NCBI RefSeq assembly: GCF_019308285.1
Contig: NZ_WWEM01000013.1
Location: 1-64,000 of the forward strand
Length of the DNA stretch: 64,000 bases
Origin: Flavobacterium quisquiliarum
GTDB taxonomy: Bacteria > Bacteroidota > Bacteroidia > Flavobacteriales > Flavobacteriaceae
Direction: 5' to 3'
Shown here one piece after another: positions 15,641 through 25,200 of the stretch. Under the pieces are notes generated by a model. The model was given only the letters and a program-made list of their open reading frames with translations, searched no databases and was not told the DNA's origin. A program made the translations under genes and the position numbers. How positions within the stretch are numbered: the stretch's first letter is position 1; the number at the start of each line of letters is the position of its first letter.

Positions 15641-16699
15641 ATGATCAACCTATTCAACACCCACATCGATACGCTTTCTATACATCGCGTAGGAAATAAA
15701 AGCCGTAACGAAGCTATTTTTTTATCAGAGCAGCCATTTAATCTTAATGACGAAATTGTTCCTTTGATAAAAGAGTTCTTTTTTAAGCCTTTTAGAGAAA
15801 AAGAAGAAAACTATTATCAGTTTGCGCACGAAGTGGACTTGGACTACAACGACATGTTTAAATATGCCACTGAGATTTTTACTAATCCGGCAAATGTTCA
15901 TGAGGTTTCCAAAAACATCACAAAGCACTTATATGAGCAGTCAAATCATCCGCACATTAAAAACGGAGAGGTTTATGTAACCTATTTGACCAACTTAAGC
16001 ATTGATAACAATGTAGTTGATGCAATTGGTATTTTTAAAAGTGAATTACAAGCTGACTTTTTACAGTTTGAAGAAAAAGAAAGTAACCTTGAAATGATCT
16101 TACAACAAGGAATCAACCTTAATAAATTAGACAAAGGATGTTTAATTTTTAACTTTAAAAAAGAAGAAGGATATAAAATCTTAACTGTAGACAGCAACCG
16201 TTATGATGCTCGTTACTGGTTAGAGCACTTTTTATCTGTAGACGCTTTTGAAGATGAAAATTTCATCACTAAAAAATATTTAAAATTCTGTCAAAACTTC
16301 GCAAAAGACGTGGTTTTGCCAGCAGAAGACAAGAAAGAGGAAGTAATGTTTATGAATCGATCTGTGAATTATTTCGCTAAAAATGATCAGTTTGAGGAGC
16401 AGAATTTCTTGAATGAAGTACTAGACAATCCTGAATTAATTCCTGAATTCAAAAACTATAAAGTGGATAAAGGAGAAAAATACAGCATCGAAGATGTAAC
16501 CTCATTCCCTATCGCCAACGCAGCAGTTTCTGACGCTAGAAAATCGATTAAAAACGTAATTAATCTGGACACTCATATTCAGATTAAAATGGATTTTATC
16601 AACCCTGAAAGTGCAGAAAAATTTGTTGAAAAAGGCTGGGATGAAGAAAAAAAAATGTATTACTACTTAGTTTATTTCAATAAAGAAGAAAAAAGCTAA
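15641..16699 (+). CDS. Nucleoid-associated protein, NdpA/YejK family
   Basis: A 352-residue cytoplasmic protein matching the NA37/YejK family: start INLFNTHIDTLSIHRVGNKSRNE, central KSELQADFLQFEE and GCLIFNFKKEEGYKILTVDSNRYDARYWLEHFL, and a C-terminal part with KMDFINPESAEKFVEKGWDEEKKMYYYLVYF. The E. coli member associates with the nucleoid; its role is poorly understood. Its ATG follows the right arm of the four-helix-bundle element after only seven bases, so its transcript must start inside or upstream of that element. A strong terminator follows. Confidence 0.88.
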   Translation: MINLFNTHIDTLSIHRVGNKSRNEAIFLSEQPFNLNDEIVPLIKEFFFKPFREKEENYYQFAHEVDLDYNDMFKYATEIFTNPANVHEVSKNITKHLYEQSNHPHIKNGEVYVTYLTNLSIDNNVVDAIGIFKSELQADFLQFEEKESNLEMILQQGINLNKLDKGCLIFNFKKEEGYKILTVDSNRYDARYWLEHFLSVDAFEDENFITKKYLKFCQNFAKDVVLPAEDKKEEVMFMNRSVNYFAKNDQFEEQNFLNEVLDNPELIPEFKNYKVDKGEKYSIEDVTSFPIANAAVSDARKSIKNVINLDTHIQIKMDFINPESAEKFVEKGWDEEKKMYYYLVYFNKEEKS

Positions 16700-16733
16700 G
16701 AAGTTTTCATTTTCTATTACTTACTTAAAGCAA

Positions 16734-16770
16734 AAAACGGCAGTTACTAACGTAACTGCCGTTTTTATTT
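16734..16770. terminator. Intrinsic terminator between convergent genes
   Basis: A 14-bp perfect stem, AAAACGGCAGTTAC at 16734-16747 and its complement at 16752-16765, with loop TAAC and flanking A and T runs. It can end both the nucleoid-associated gene and the TetR gene. Confidence 0.92.
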
Positions 16771-16784
16771 CATGCATTTTCATT

Positions 16785-17366
16785 CTATAAAACAGAAAAT
16801 ACTGCTTTTACAATATCATCATAAACCTGCTTATCTCGTTCTCCAGTTCTTGCCAAAACACGAATACCCGAATAATTATTGAAGATAAATCGAGCTAAAA
16901 CTTTCGCGTCAAGCTGTTTGGAAATATGTCCTGACTCCTGCCCTTTTTTAACGGCATTTGTAAAAACTTCTTCCATTGTCTGACTATTATCTTTGACAAT
17001 CTTTGCAATCTCTTCATCATGCATAGCCAACTCAACAGAAGAGTTAACCATGAAACAACCTTTTGTAATTCGGTCTTCTAAACTTTCGATTACGGCTTGT
17101 TTAAAAATATCCAGCAATGTTTCTTTGACATTTTCAGACTTTTCTAAAAGTTCTTTTACAGTATTCTGAGCCTGTAGTTGATAACGCTGTAAAGATTTGG
17201 AAAACAACTTTTGTTTATCTCCAAAAGTATCATACAAACTCGAACGGCTTAAACCTAAATATGTTACCAAATCTTGGGCAGATGTTCCGTTATATCCTTT
17301 ATGCCAAAAAATTTCGATTGCTTTATCTAAAGCCTTTGCCTCATTAAATTCTTTCGTTCTAGCCAT
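16785..17366 (-). CDS. TetR family transcriptional repressor
   Basis: About 193 residues. The N-terminal HTH covers residues 10-50 (ALDKAIEIFWHKGYNGTSAQDLVTYLGLSRSSLYDTFGDKQKLF), and the C-terminal ligand domain is of the AcrR_C type (FIFNNYSGIRVLARTG). The ATG at 17366 (MARTKEF) is preferred to an upstream ATG at 17414, which lies beyond the promoter-like box. Near-palindromic GGAACAATCGTTCC lies in its promoter, and a perfect version lies in the promoter of the neighbouring SDR gene, so it should repress both. The inducer is unknown, probably a substrate of the reductase. Confidence 0.92.
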   Translation of the reverse strand: MARTKEFNEAKALDKAIEIFWHKGYNGTSAQDLVTYLGLSRSSLYDTFGDKQKLFSKSLQRYQLQAQNTVKELLEKSENVKETLLDIFKQAVIESLEDRITKGCFMVNSSVELAMHDEEIAKIVKDNSQTMEEVFTNAVKKGQESGHISKQLDAKVLARFIFNNYSGIRVLARTGERDKQVYDDIVKAVFSVL

Positions 17367-17389
17367 GATATCCAAATTAAATTTCGTTA

Positions 17390-17421
17390 CAAAGGTAATG
17401 ATTAAACGGAACAATCGTTCC
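17390..17421 (-). promoter_or_regulatory. Promoter and operator of the TetR gene
   Basis: On the minus strand TACCTTTG (17390-17397) matches the -7 consensus. Just upstream lies GGAACAATCGTTCC (17408-17421), a palindrome broken only at one central pair and nearly identical to the core of the perfect site at 18244-18269. Its place between -7 and -33 suits repression by blocking polymerase. Confidence 0.75.
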
Positions 17422-17438
17422 TGAATTAGTCAAAAAAA

Positions 17439-18191
17439 TTATAATACTGTGTTTACAGTAAGTCCACCGTCAACAACAATCTCTGTTCCTGTAATAAATG
17501 ATGCATCATCTGAAGCAAGGAAAGCAATAGTTTTTGCTACTTCAGCAGCTTGTCCAAAACGTTTTAATAAAATCTTTTGCCCTAAAGCAACTCCTAAACC
17601 TTCTACTTCTTCTTTTTCTAAACCTACTTTTCCATACAGAGGTGTTTCAATTGGGCCAGGAGAAACGGCATTAACTCTGATTTTTCTTCCTGCTAATTCA
17701 GCGGCAAAGATTCTATTTAAGGATAAAACTGCGGCTTTGCTTGCTCCATAAACACTTGAACCTGGCATTCCTAATTGAGCATTTACTGAAGTATTAAAAA
17801 TAATAGAACCTCCATCATTTAAAATTGGCAATACTTTTTGAACGGTAAAATAAACTCCTTTTACATTTACATTCATGATACTGTCATAATGCTCTTCTGA
17901 GGCTGAATCTACTGGAGCAAAAGCTGCAATTCCTGCATTCAAAAATAAAATATCAACTTTTCCGAATTTTCCTTTTACTTCCTCAACCAAATTATCAATC
18001 GATTTTAGATCTGATTGATCTGCTACAATTCCAGTAACGTTTAATTCTGTTTCGGCTTTTGCTAAAGCTTCTTTGTTTCTTCCTGTTACAATTACTTTTG
18101 CACCTTTTGATGCTAATTCTGCTGCAGCTGCATATCCAATTCCGCTGTTTCCACCTGTTACGATTGCAACTTTGTTTTCTAAATTTTTCAT
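17439..18191 (-). CDS. SDR family NAD(P)-dependent oxidoreductase
   Basis: A 250-residue classical short-chain dehydrogenase/reductase. The cofactor motif TGGNSGIG is at residues 12-19, followed by VIVTGRN, whose arginine suggests NADPH preference. NAG at LFLNAGIAAF, the catalytic S in FNTSVNAQ, Y148 and K152 in YGASK, and the C-terminal SFITGTEIVVDGGL are all present. The substrate is unknown. It lies upstream of the TetR gene on the same strand, and each gene has its own operator, so expression is probably induced by a toxic or rare carbonyl compound. Confidence 0.93.
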   Translation of the reverse strand: MKNLENKVAIVTGGNSGIGYAAAAELASKGAKVIVTGRNKEALAKAETELNVTGIVADQSDLKSIDNLVEEVKGKFGKVDILFLNAGIAAFAPVDSASEEHYDSIMNVNVKGVYFTVQKVLPILNDGGSIIFNTSVNAQLGMPGSSVYGASKAAVLSLNRIFAAELAGRKIRVNAVSPGPIETPLYGKVGLEKEEVEGLGVALGQKILLKRFGQAAEVAKTIAFLASDDASFITGTEIVVDGGLTVNTVL

Positions 18192-18234
18192 TTTATTTGT
18201 TATTTAAGTTATTGATTATTCAATTATTATGATA

Positions 18235-18269
18235 CAAAGATATAATAACGGAACGATCGTTCCGTTATT
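18235..18269 (-). promoter_or_regulatory. Promoter and perfect 26-bp operator of the SDR gene
   Basis: TATCTTTG on the minus strand (18235-18242) is a perfect -7 box. Immediately upstream, 18244-18269 is a perfect 26-bp palindrome with half-site AATAACGGAACGA. It fills the spacer of the promoter. The core GGAACGATCGTTCC matches the site before the TetR gene, so TetR is the likely ligand. Confidence 0.85.
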
Positions 18270-18372
18270 TGCCAAGTTAATATTTTGTTAAAATAAATAA
18301 CTGATTTTAGAAATGCCCGTCAGATAAGGAATTTATCTATGGAATAATAAAGGAAAGAAATCGTAAAATGTC

Positions 18373-18400
18373 GTTGATTCTTAATTTATCCTTAATTTTG
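18373..18400 (+). promoter_or_regulatory. Promoter of the GAF protein gene
   Basis: GTTG at 18373-18376, a 16-base spacer and TAATTTTG at 18393-18400 resemble the Flavobacterium TTTG/TAnnTTTG promoter. The start codon is 18 bases further on. Confidence 0.55.
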
Positions 18401-18418
18401 CATTAAAAAATAAACAAG

Positions 18419-20788
18419 ATGGATATTCAATTTTTCAAAGAAAGTCCTTTCACTACCATAATATCATTTCACAAGCTAATTGAATCATTTGAAGAAATTG
18501 CTTTGTCTGACGTCGATTATAGATCTAACTACGCTAAAGCTATTCTTAAACAAATTGAATTGATTCCAGAGCTGCGAACTGGAATTCAAGATTATTCGGT
18601 TATTAAGGAGAATGAAGGTTTAATCAAAAATATTCTAGCCGATTTATTTCCTACTGCTTTAACTCAGAACGAAATAAAAGCCGTTACCATTCCCTTTCAA
18701 AATATTTCTTTTAATTACACAGAGCGCTTTAAGAAAATTCTAAAAAATGCTGGAGATGAATTTTACATGGAAATTCGTGATTTTGATGATCATCAATTTT
18801 ATGTAAATAACTGCTGTTTGATATTAGCATACTATTATAATTATAATATTGATTTTAACAAACCTTTTTTCTACGATATTCCAGATGAAGAAGGTGTCGA
18901 AAAACACTATCGCATTTTGTACAATGCAGATTTCATGGAAATTACTCCAACTGAAAAATCTGTAGAATTAACGCAGCAAGATATCGATCAATTAATTGAT
19001 AATTATAATGACATTGAGTTGTGGAAATCGAAATTTCCTCCGGGAAGCTGGATTTTAAAAGGTTTTGGAATTGTCTCTCTTTTTGATGCTACAACCGAAA
19101 GTGCAATTTCTACATTAAAGAGTAATCTTTTAAAACCAAATACAAAAAGCCTAGACTCTGATAATATTCTGGAAAACATTTTTAGATCTATTTTTAAAAT
19201 TCCGAGTCTAAAAGTTGGTTTTATCATCTATAATCCTGAAGAAGAAAAGTTTATTAGACCTATTAAATTTGACAAACAGATCACAAGCTTTTTACTACAC
19301 ACTGATCAGGAAGTGGATTGTAAAAATGCTTTTTTCGGATGTTCTTTTGAAAACCTTCTAGATAAAAATGAGCCTTTTGTAATTTCAAATGTGAAAAAGT
19401 TTATCGAGGAATCGACAAATAAACATTTAGGAGAACATCTGTTGAGACAGGGAATTCAGAGCTGTGTTTTTGCACCAGTTACAAAAGATGGTCATTTATT
19501 AGGTGTTATCGAATTAGTTTCTGAAAATGCCAGAGATTTAAACAGCGTAAATGCAACAAAACTAGAATTGGTTCTTCCGTATTTAACCGATACCATTGAT
19601 CGTTACAATACAGACATGCAACACCAGATCGAAGCGATTATTCAGCGAGAATATACTACGATTCATCCTAGTGTATATTGGAAGTTTAGGAAAGAATCTC
19701 AAAACTATTTTCAAAACATAAACCATACAAAAGATTATATTTTTAAAGAAATTGTATTTAAAAATGTATTCCCGCTTTATGGTCAGATTGATATAAAAGG
19801 TTCTTCTGAACACAGAAATGAAACTGTAAAAATTGATTTAAAAAGTCAGCTTTCTGCACTTTTGGAAATTTTCGATAATCAAGAAGCAAATTCAAATCTA
19901 GTTCTTTTGGAACAAAGAAAATTTGAACTGGAATCATTGCGAAGCGAATTGGATTTTCCTTTAAAAGCAGATACAGAACAGCATATTCAGCGATATATAG
20001 AAGAAGAAATTCATCCGATACTTAAAAACACAAAAAGTAACCCTAAAAGCGAAAAATTAGAAAAACTTTACTTTGAAACTCTGGACGAAAAAACAGGAAT
20101 GTTTTATCAGGAAAGAAAGAAATTTGACAATGCCATGTCAATCATTAATAAAAGACTGGCAACCGTATTAGATAAAAAACAAGTTGAAGCGCAACAGATT
20201 TATCCGCATTATTATGAGCGTTTTAAAACAGATGGTGTAGAACACAATTTATATATCGGAGCTTCAATTTCGCCTACAAAACCATTTGACATTATGTATC
20301 TGCATAATCTTCGTTTGTGGCAATTGCAGACTTTGTGTGAAATGGAATTAGAACATCATCAATTGAAAGAATCGCTTCCATACGAATTGGATGTAACTTC
20401 TTTGATTTTGGTTTTCAGTTCGCCGCTTTCTATCCGTTTTAGAATGGATGAAAAACGTTTTGATGTTGATGGAACTTATAATGCGAGATATGAAGTCGTT
20501 AAAAAACGAATCGATAAATCGCATATTAAAGGAACAAGTGAAAGAATTACTGAAAAAGAGAAAATCACGATTGTATATTCTCAAAACAGCGAAGAAGCAG
20601 AATATTTAAAATACATCAAATATTTACAGCATAAAAAAATTCTAGAACCGGCAATAGAACAATTTGAAGTTGAAGATCTTCAGGGAGTTTCTGGTTTAAG
20701 AGCCATTCGTGTAAAAGTGATTAATAACACTTCAAACTCTGCAGTAAAAAAGATAACTTATCAAGATTTATTAGATGAGCTCAACTAA
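18419..20788 (+). CDS. Large GAF domain protein of unknown function
   Basis: A 789-residue soluble protein without signal peptide or membrane helices. A GAF-like domain is visible at about residues 235-400 (VGFIIYNPEEEKFIRPIKF, LLRQGIQSCVFAPVTKDGHLLGVIELVSENARDLNSVNA). The N-terminal 230 and C-terminal 390 residues are helical and unfamiliar; no kinase, HTH, GGDEF or cyclase motif could be found. It looks like a Bacteroidota-specific cytoplasmic sensor. It is expressed alone, with its own promoter and terminator. Divergent effector-type genes follow, but no functional link is shown. Confidence 0.7.
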   Translation: MDIQFFKESPFTTIISFHKLIESFEEIALSDVDYRSNYAKAILKQIELIPELRTGIQDYSVIKENEGLIKNILADLFPTALTQNEIKAVTIPFQNISFNYTERFKKILKNAGDEFYMEIRDFDDHQFYVNNCCLILAYYYNYNIDFNKPFFYDIPDEEGVEKHYRILYNADFMEITPTEKSVELTQQDIDQLIDNYNDIELWKSKFPPGSWILKGFGIVSLFDATTESAISTLKSNLLKPNTKSLDSDNILENIFRSIFKIPSLKVGFIIYNPEEEKFIRPIKFDKQITSFLLHTDQEVDCKNAFFGCSFENLLDKNEPFVISNVKKFIEESTNKHLGEHLLRQGIQSCVFAPVTKDGHLLGVIELVSENARDLNSVNATKLELVLPYLTDTIDRYNTDMQHQIEAIIQREYTTIHPSVYWKFRKESQNYFQNINHTKDYIFKEIVFKNVFPLYGQIDIKGSSEHRNETVKIDLKSQLSALLEIFDNQEANSNLVLLEQRKFELESLRSELDFPLKADTEQHIQRYIEEEIHPILKNTKSNPKSEKLEKLYFETLDEKTGMFYQERKKFDNAMSIINKRLATVLDKKQVEAQQIYPHYYERFKTDGVEHNLYIGASISPTKPFDIMYLHNLRLWQLQTLCEMELEHHQLKESLPYELDVTSLILVFSSPLSIRFRMDEKRFDVDGTYNARYEVVKKRIDKSHIKGTSERITEKEKITIVYSQNSEEAEYLKYIKYLQHKKILEPAIEQFEVEDLQGVSGLRAIRVKVINNTSNSAVKKITYQDLLDELN

Positions 20789-20806
20789 AAGTTGGGCTTT
20801 TTTTTT
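20778..20806 (+). terminator. Intrinsic terminator of the GAF protein gene
   Basis: Nine-bp stem (AGCTCAACT at 20778-20786, AGTTGGGCT at 20790-20798, one G-T pair) followed by a run of T. The stem overlaps the stop codon. Confidence 0.85.
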
Positions 20807-20813
20807 ATTTTTT

Positions 20814-20952
20814 AAACACATAGAGACATAGCTTTTAGAGCTTCAAAAAGGCGTTTCACTTGCATTAATTCACATAGGTAAGCTATGTGTTAGAAACTAG
20901 TTTCTTTCTCTATTCTTTGTAGTTAAAGAAAAAACTATGTTTCTATGTGTTT
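20814..20952. repeat. Family E inverted repeat
   Basis: Outer arms AAACACATAGAGACATAG (20814-20831) and CTATGTTTCTATGTGTTT (20935-20952) pair at 17 of 18 positions around a loop of about 100 bases that itself contains CACATAGGTAAGCTATGTG. No gene is visible inside. Confidence 0.75.
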
Positions 20953-20973
20953 AAAAATATTTTTGCATAAAAA

Positions 20974-21006
20974 AACTTTGTCAAAGTTTGAAACTTTGAC
21001 AAAGTT
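20974..21006. repeat. Family D perfect hairpin
   Basis: AACTTTGTCAAAGTTT (20974-20989) and its exact complement (20991-21006) are separated by one base. It lies just after the end of the minus-strand HD-PycTM gene and could halt its transcription. Confidence 0.8.
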
Positions 21007-21034
21007 GCTAATCTTAAAAATAGATTCTAAAATT

Positions 21035-22213
21035 TTAAATTGATTTAAAAGCAATTACGAACGAGATAACCGTAATAATCAACCCGAACATAAAGAAGTT
21101 GTAAGCAATACGCAGTAAATTATACTTTCGCTGTAAAACCAACCCCAGATAATACAAATCTTTTATCATGGTTGAATACAGATAATCTCGGTCTTTCATC
21201 ATTTCATTCATGGCCCAGTCATAATCTTCCAAAGGCATTTTATAAAAATTTCCAAAGAACATTAAATTTACTTTTTTGGCTTCAACATCTTCTCGTGTAA
21301 AAAATCCAGATGTTACTTTGGGTCTTGTGGAAAGAATCGCAAAAATAATTGTAATTACACTTGACATCAGCATGATGAAAGTTGGAACAACCAAATGTGC
21401 ATTTTTAGGACTATCTAACTTTGGAATAATAGAAGATAAAGCTATTGAAATAATAATAGCATTTACTGATAATAAAATATTCGCTTTGCTATCGGCAATG
21501 CCACTTAAGCGAGTATGATTTCCAAGTGTTACACGAAACAAAGTATCGATGCCGCGATCTGGTTTTTCTACTTTTTCCTTCTTTTTATTTTCTTCTTCAA
21601 TTGCTGCGGCCGCTTTTAACTCTTGTTTATTGATTTTCTTCTGAATCAAAAGCAGATTTTTTTCTTTTAATGGCTGCCATTTTCTAAGAGCATAATCGGT
21701 GTAAAAGCGATGTTTGTTTAGTAAAAAGTTTAAGTTTTCTCTTGTCCATTCCGAATTGGAGAAACTTACAATTCCTGTGTTTTTTAATTCCAAACGCAAT
21801 AATTCGCAGGTTGTAGTATATTCTTCTCCCATTAAATGAGCATAATCGGCATCTCTGATTATCTTTTCTAAATGCGTTTTAGGTTCATATTCTTTAACTG
21901 TTGCTAGAATCAAACTTGAAACCAATGCAATAAACTCTTCCGATTTACCTTTTTCGCGTAAAAAATCAGCAGCTATTTTAACACTCGCTTTTTCATGATT
22001 TTCATAACCTTCTACATATCCTGCATCATGAAACCAAGCAGCAACCAAAATCGCTTCCTTATCATCATCTTTAACATCCTCTTTTTTACAGAGTTCTTTT
22101 ACCGCAGTAACTACAGTGAAAGTATGGTTAAAATTATGATAAGAATATAAATTAGAAAGTTTATCTTTGAGTAAATTACTGACGAAATCCTCGGATTGTT
22201 CTATTAGATTCAT
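21035..22213 (-). CDS. HD phosphohydrolase fused to a Pycsar-type transmembrane effector domain
   Basis: A 392-residue protein of two parts. Residues 1-190 form an HD domain with YHNFNHTF, H62-D63 in WFHDAGY, H in YENHEKAS and D in IIRDADYAH. After a charged linker rich in K and E, residues 220-392 match the PycTM effector domain: LFRVTLGNHTRLSGIADSKANILLSVNAIIISI, two helices, then a third at the C-terminus. In Pycsar defence, PycTM proteins are opened by cCMP or cUMP and damage the membrane. No pyrimidine cyclase gene lies beside it, so its role in defence is uncertain. It starts 26 bases from the divergent phosphatase-fusion gene. Confidence 0.85.
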   Translation of the reverse strand: MNLIEQSEDFVSNLLKDKLSNLYSYHNFNHTFTVVTAVKELCKKEDVKDDDKEAILVAAWFHDAGYVEGYENHEKASVKIAADFLREKGKSEEFIALVSSLILATVKEYEPKTHLEKIIRDADYAHLMGEEYTTTCELLRLELKNTGIVSFSNSEWTRENLNFLLNKHRFYTDYALRKWQPLKEKNLLLIQKKINKQELKAAAAIEEENKKKEKVEKPDRGIDTLFRVTLGNHTRLSGIADSKANILLSVNAIIISIALSSIIPKLDSPKNAHLVVPTFIMLMSSVITIIFAILSTRPKVTSGFFTREDVEAKKVNLMFFGNFYKMPLEDYDWAMNEMMKDRDYLYSTMIKDLYYLGLVLQRKYNLLRIAYNFFMFGLIITVISFVIAFKSI

Positions 22214-22239
22214 AAAGAATATTTTTATACCACTAAATT

Positions 22240-25200
22240 ATGAAATTGTTTTTGGATAATCATTTTATTGCCAAAATTAAAACTGGAACGGTTACTTTAT
22301 TGCTGCTTTCCCTCGTTTATTCTTGTGCAACTCACAAGCCCCAATACGGAAAAAATGTAAGTTCTATCGAGAATGAAAACGCAACCGATACCATAAAAAT
22401 TGACCATACGTTTTTTCTTGTAGGAGATGCTGGAAATGCTGACGAAGAACAGGCGCAGCAAACACTCGAACTTTTACATCAAAGACTGAAAAAAGCGAGT
22501 AAAAAATCTACTTTGCTTTTCTTAGGAGACAATATCTATCCGAAAGGTTTTCCGAGTGATAAAAAGTCTGGAGATAAGGCTTTAGCCGAAACCAAACTGA
22601 AAAATCAATTAAAGTTAGCCGATGGTTACAGAGGAAAAACTATTTTTATTCCCGGCAATCACGATTGGTACAGCGGTATTAAAGGCTTAGAACTACAAGC
22701 TGATTTTGTGACCAAACATTTAAACGACAAGAAAGCATTTCTTCCTAGAAAGTCTTGTCCAATAGAAGATGTCAAAATTGATAGTATTACAACGTTAATA
22801 ACTATTGATAGTGAATGGTTTCTAGAAGATTGGGACGATCATCCAACAATTAATGATAATTGCGAAATTAAAACAAGAGAAGCTTTTTTTGAAGAACTGG
22901 AAAGTCTTTTAAACAAAAATCAGGAAAAAACGGTTGTTTTGGCAATTCATCATCCTTTGTTGAGCAACGGAACTCACGGTGGACAATTTTCACTGGAAAA
23001 ACAATTATTTCCATTAGAGAAAAAAATTCCGCTACCTGTCATTGGATCTTTTATTAATTTATTGAGAAAAACTTCCGGTGTTAGTCCGCAGGATATTCAA
23101 AATAAACAATATACAATTTATGCCAAGCGAATTAAAACGCTTTTGCAAAAGCAAAAAAATGTAATTGTAGTTTCGGGTCACGATCATAATCTACAATATA
23201 TCAGCAATGAAAATATTCAGCAAATTATTAGTGGTGCGGGATCTAAATCTGAAGCGGCAAGAGCTGTAAACGAAAATGATTTTTCGTACGGAGGAAATGG
23301 TTACGCTACTTTGACATTATTTAAAAGTGGCGATGCTAAAGTTTCTTTCTATGGAAATGAAAATAATAAAGAAAAACTGCTTTTTGAACGCGAAATTATA
23401 AAAGCCAAAGAAATTAACTGGGCTTCTAATATTCCAAATAAATTCCCGGCAAAAATTACTACTTCTATCTATTCGCCAAAAATGACGGATAAAAGCTGGT
23501 TTCATAGTTTTTTATTCGGAAAACATTACAGAAAATATTACAGTATGCCAATTGAGGCCACTGTAGCAACTGTTGATACTTTAAAAGGAGGTTTGAAACC
23601 TATTCGTGAAGGTGGAGGACATCAGTCTGTCTCTTTGAGAATGTCAGATCCAAAAGGTCGTGAATTTGTCATGCGAGGCATGAAAAAAAGTGCGACAGTA
23701 TTTTTACAATCTGTTGCTTTTAAAGATCAATATGTAGTAAATGATTTTGAAGATACGTATGCCGAAAGTTTTTTATTTGATTTTTACACCACTTCTCATC
23801 CATACGCTCCTTATGCAATTGACGGTATGTCCAACAAAATTGGATTACTGCACACCAATCCGATTTTATATTATATTCCGAGACAAAATGGTCTGGGCGA
23901 ATTTAATGCAGGTTTTGGAGATCAGTTGTATATGATTGAAGAAAGACCAGCTGATAATCATTTAGATGGAAAAAACTTCGGAAATCCAAGTAATATTATT
24001 GGAACTGATGATGTCATGCTGAATCTTCATAAAGATGAAAAATATTCGGTTGACGAAAAAGAATACATAAAAGCCCGTTTGTTTGATATTTTAATTGGCG
24101 ACTGGGACAGACATAGTGATCAATGGCGTTGGGCCGAATTTAAAAAGGACGGAAAAGTAATTTATAAACCAATTCCGCGAGATCGCGATCAGGCTTTTGT
24201 AAAATATGATGGTGCTTTGCTTTCTATTTTAATGAATATCCCGGCATTGCGACACATGAGAACTTTTAAGGATAAAATTGGCAACGTTAAATGGCTGAGT
24301 AGAGAACCTTATCCTCAGGATTTGGCTTTCTTAAAAACGGCTGACCAAAAAGACTGGATTGAGCAGGCAAAATATATTCAGGACAATTTATCGGATGCTG
24401 ATATTGAAAAGTCTTTTAAAAATATGCCTAAAGAAGTTCAGGATGAAACGGTTGACGAAATTATCCGAAAACTAAAAAACAGAAAAAGAGAGCTTCAGAA
24501 ATATGCTGCCATTTATGCTGATGTTTTAAGCAGAACTGTTATGATTGCCGGAACAGATAAAAAAGACAAATTTGTTTTGAATCATAATGCAAAGAAAAGC
24601 ATTGAAATTCAAGTTTTCAGATCGAAAAAAGAAGGCGACGAATTACAATACACTAAAACCGTTACCGATGCCAAAACTAAAAATTTATGGATTTACGGTT
24701 TAGATGATAATGATACTTTTGAAGTGAAAGGAAATTATAAATCGAATATTAAAATTCGTTTAATTGGCGGTCAGAACAACGATACTTACAATATTGAAAA
24801 TGGAAGAAAGGTTATTGTTTACGATTTTAAATCAAAAGAAAACACCTATAATTTAGATTCTAAAACCCAAACACAGTTAACAGACGATTACGATGTTAAC
24901 TTATACAACTATGAAAAACCGAAATACAATGTAGTTTCTGGTCTTCCAAATATTGGTTTTAACCCTGATGATGGTGTAAAAGTGGGCATCAATTTAAATT
25001 ACACGGTTAATAATTTTAAACAGAATCCGTACACGCAAAGACATGTTTTAAATGCTTTCTACTATTTCGCAACTGGAGGTTTAGAGTTTAACTATGCGGC
25101 GCATTTCCCTGGATTACTTGGAAAATGGGTTATCGATGTGGAATCACTTTATACGACGCCAAATTTTGCCATGAATTATTTTGGCTACGGAAATGAGTCG

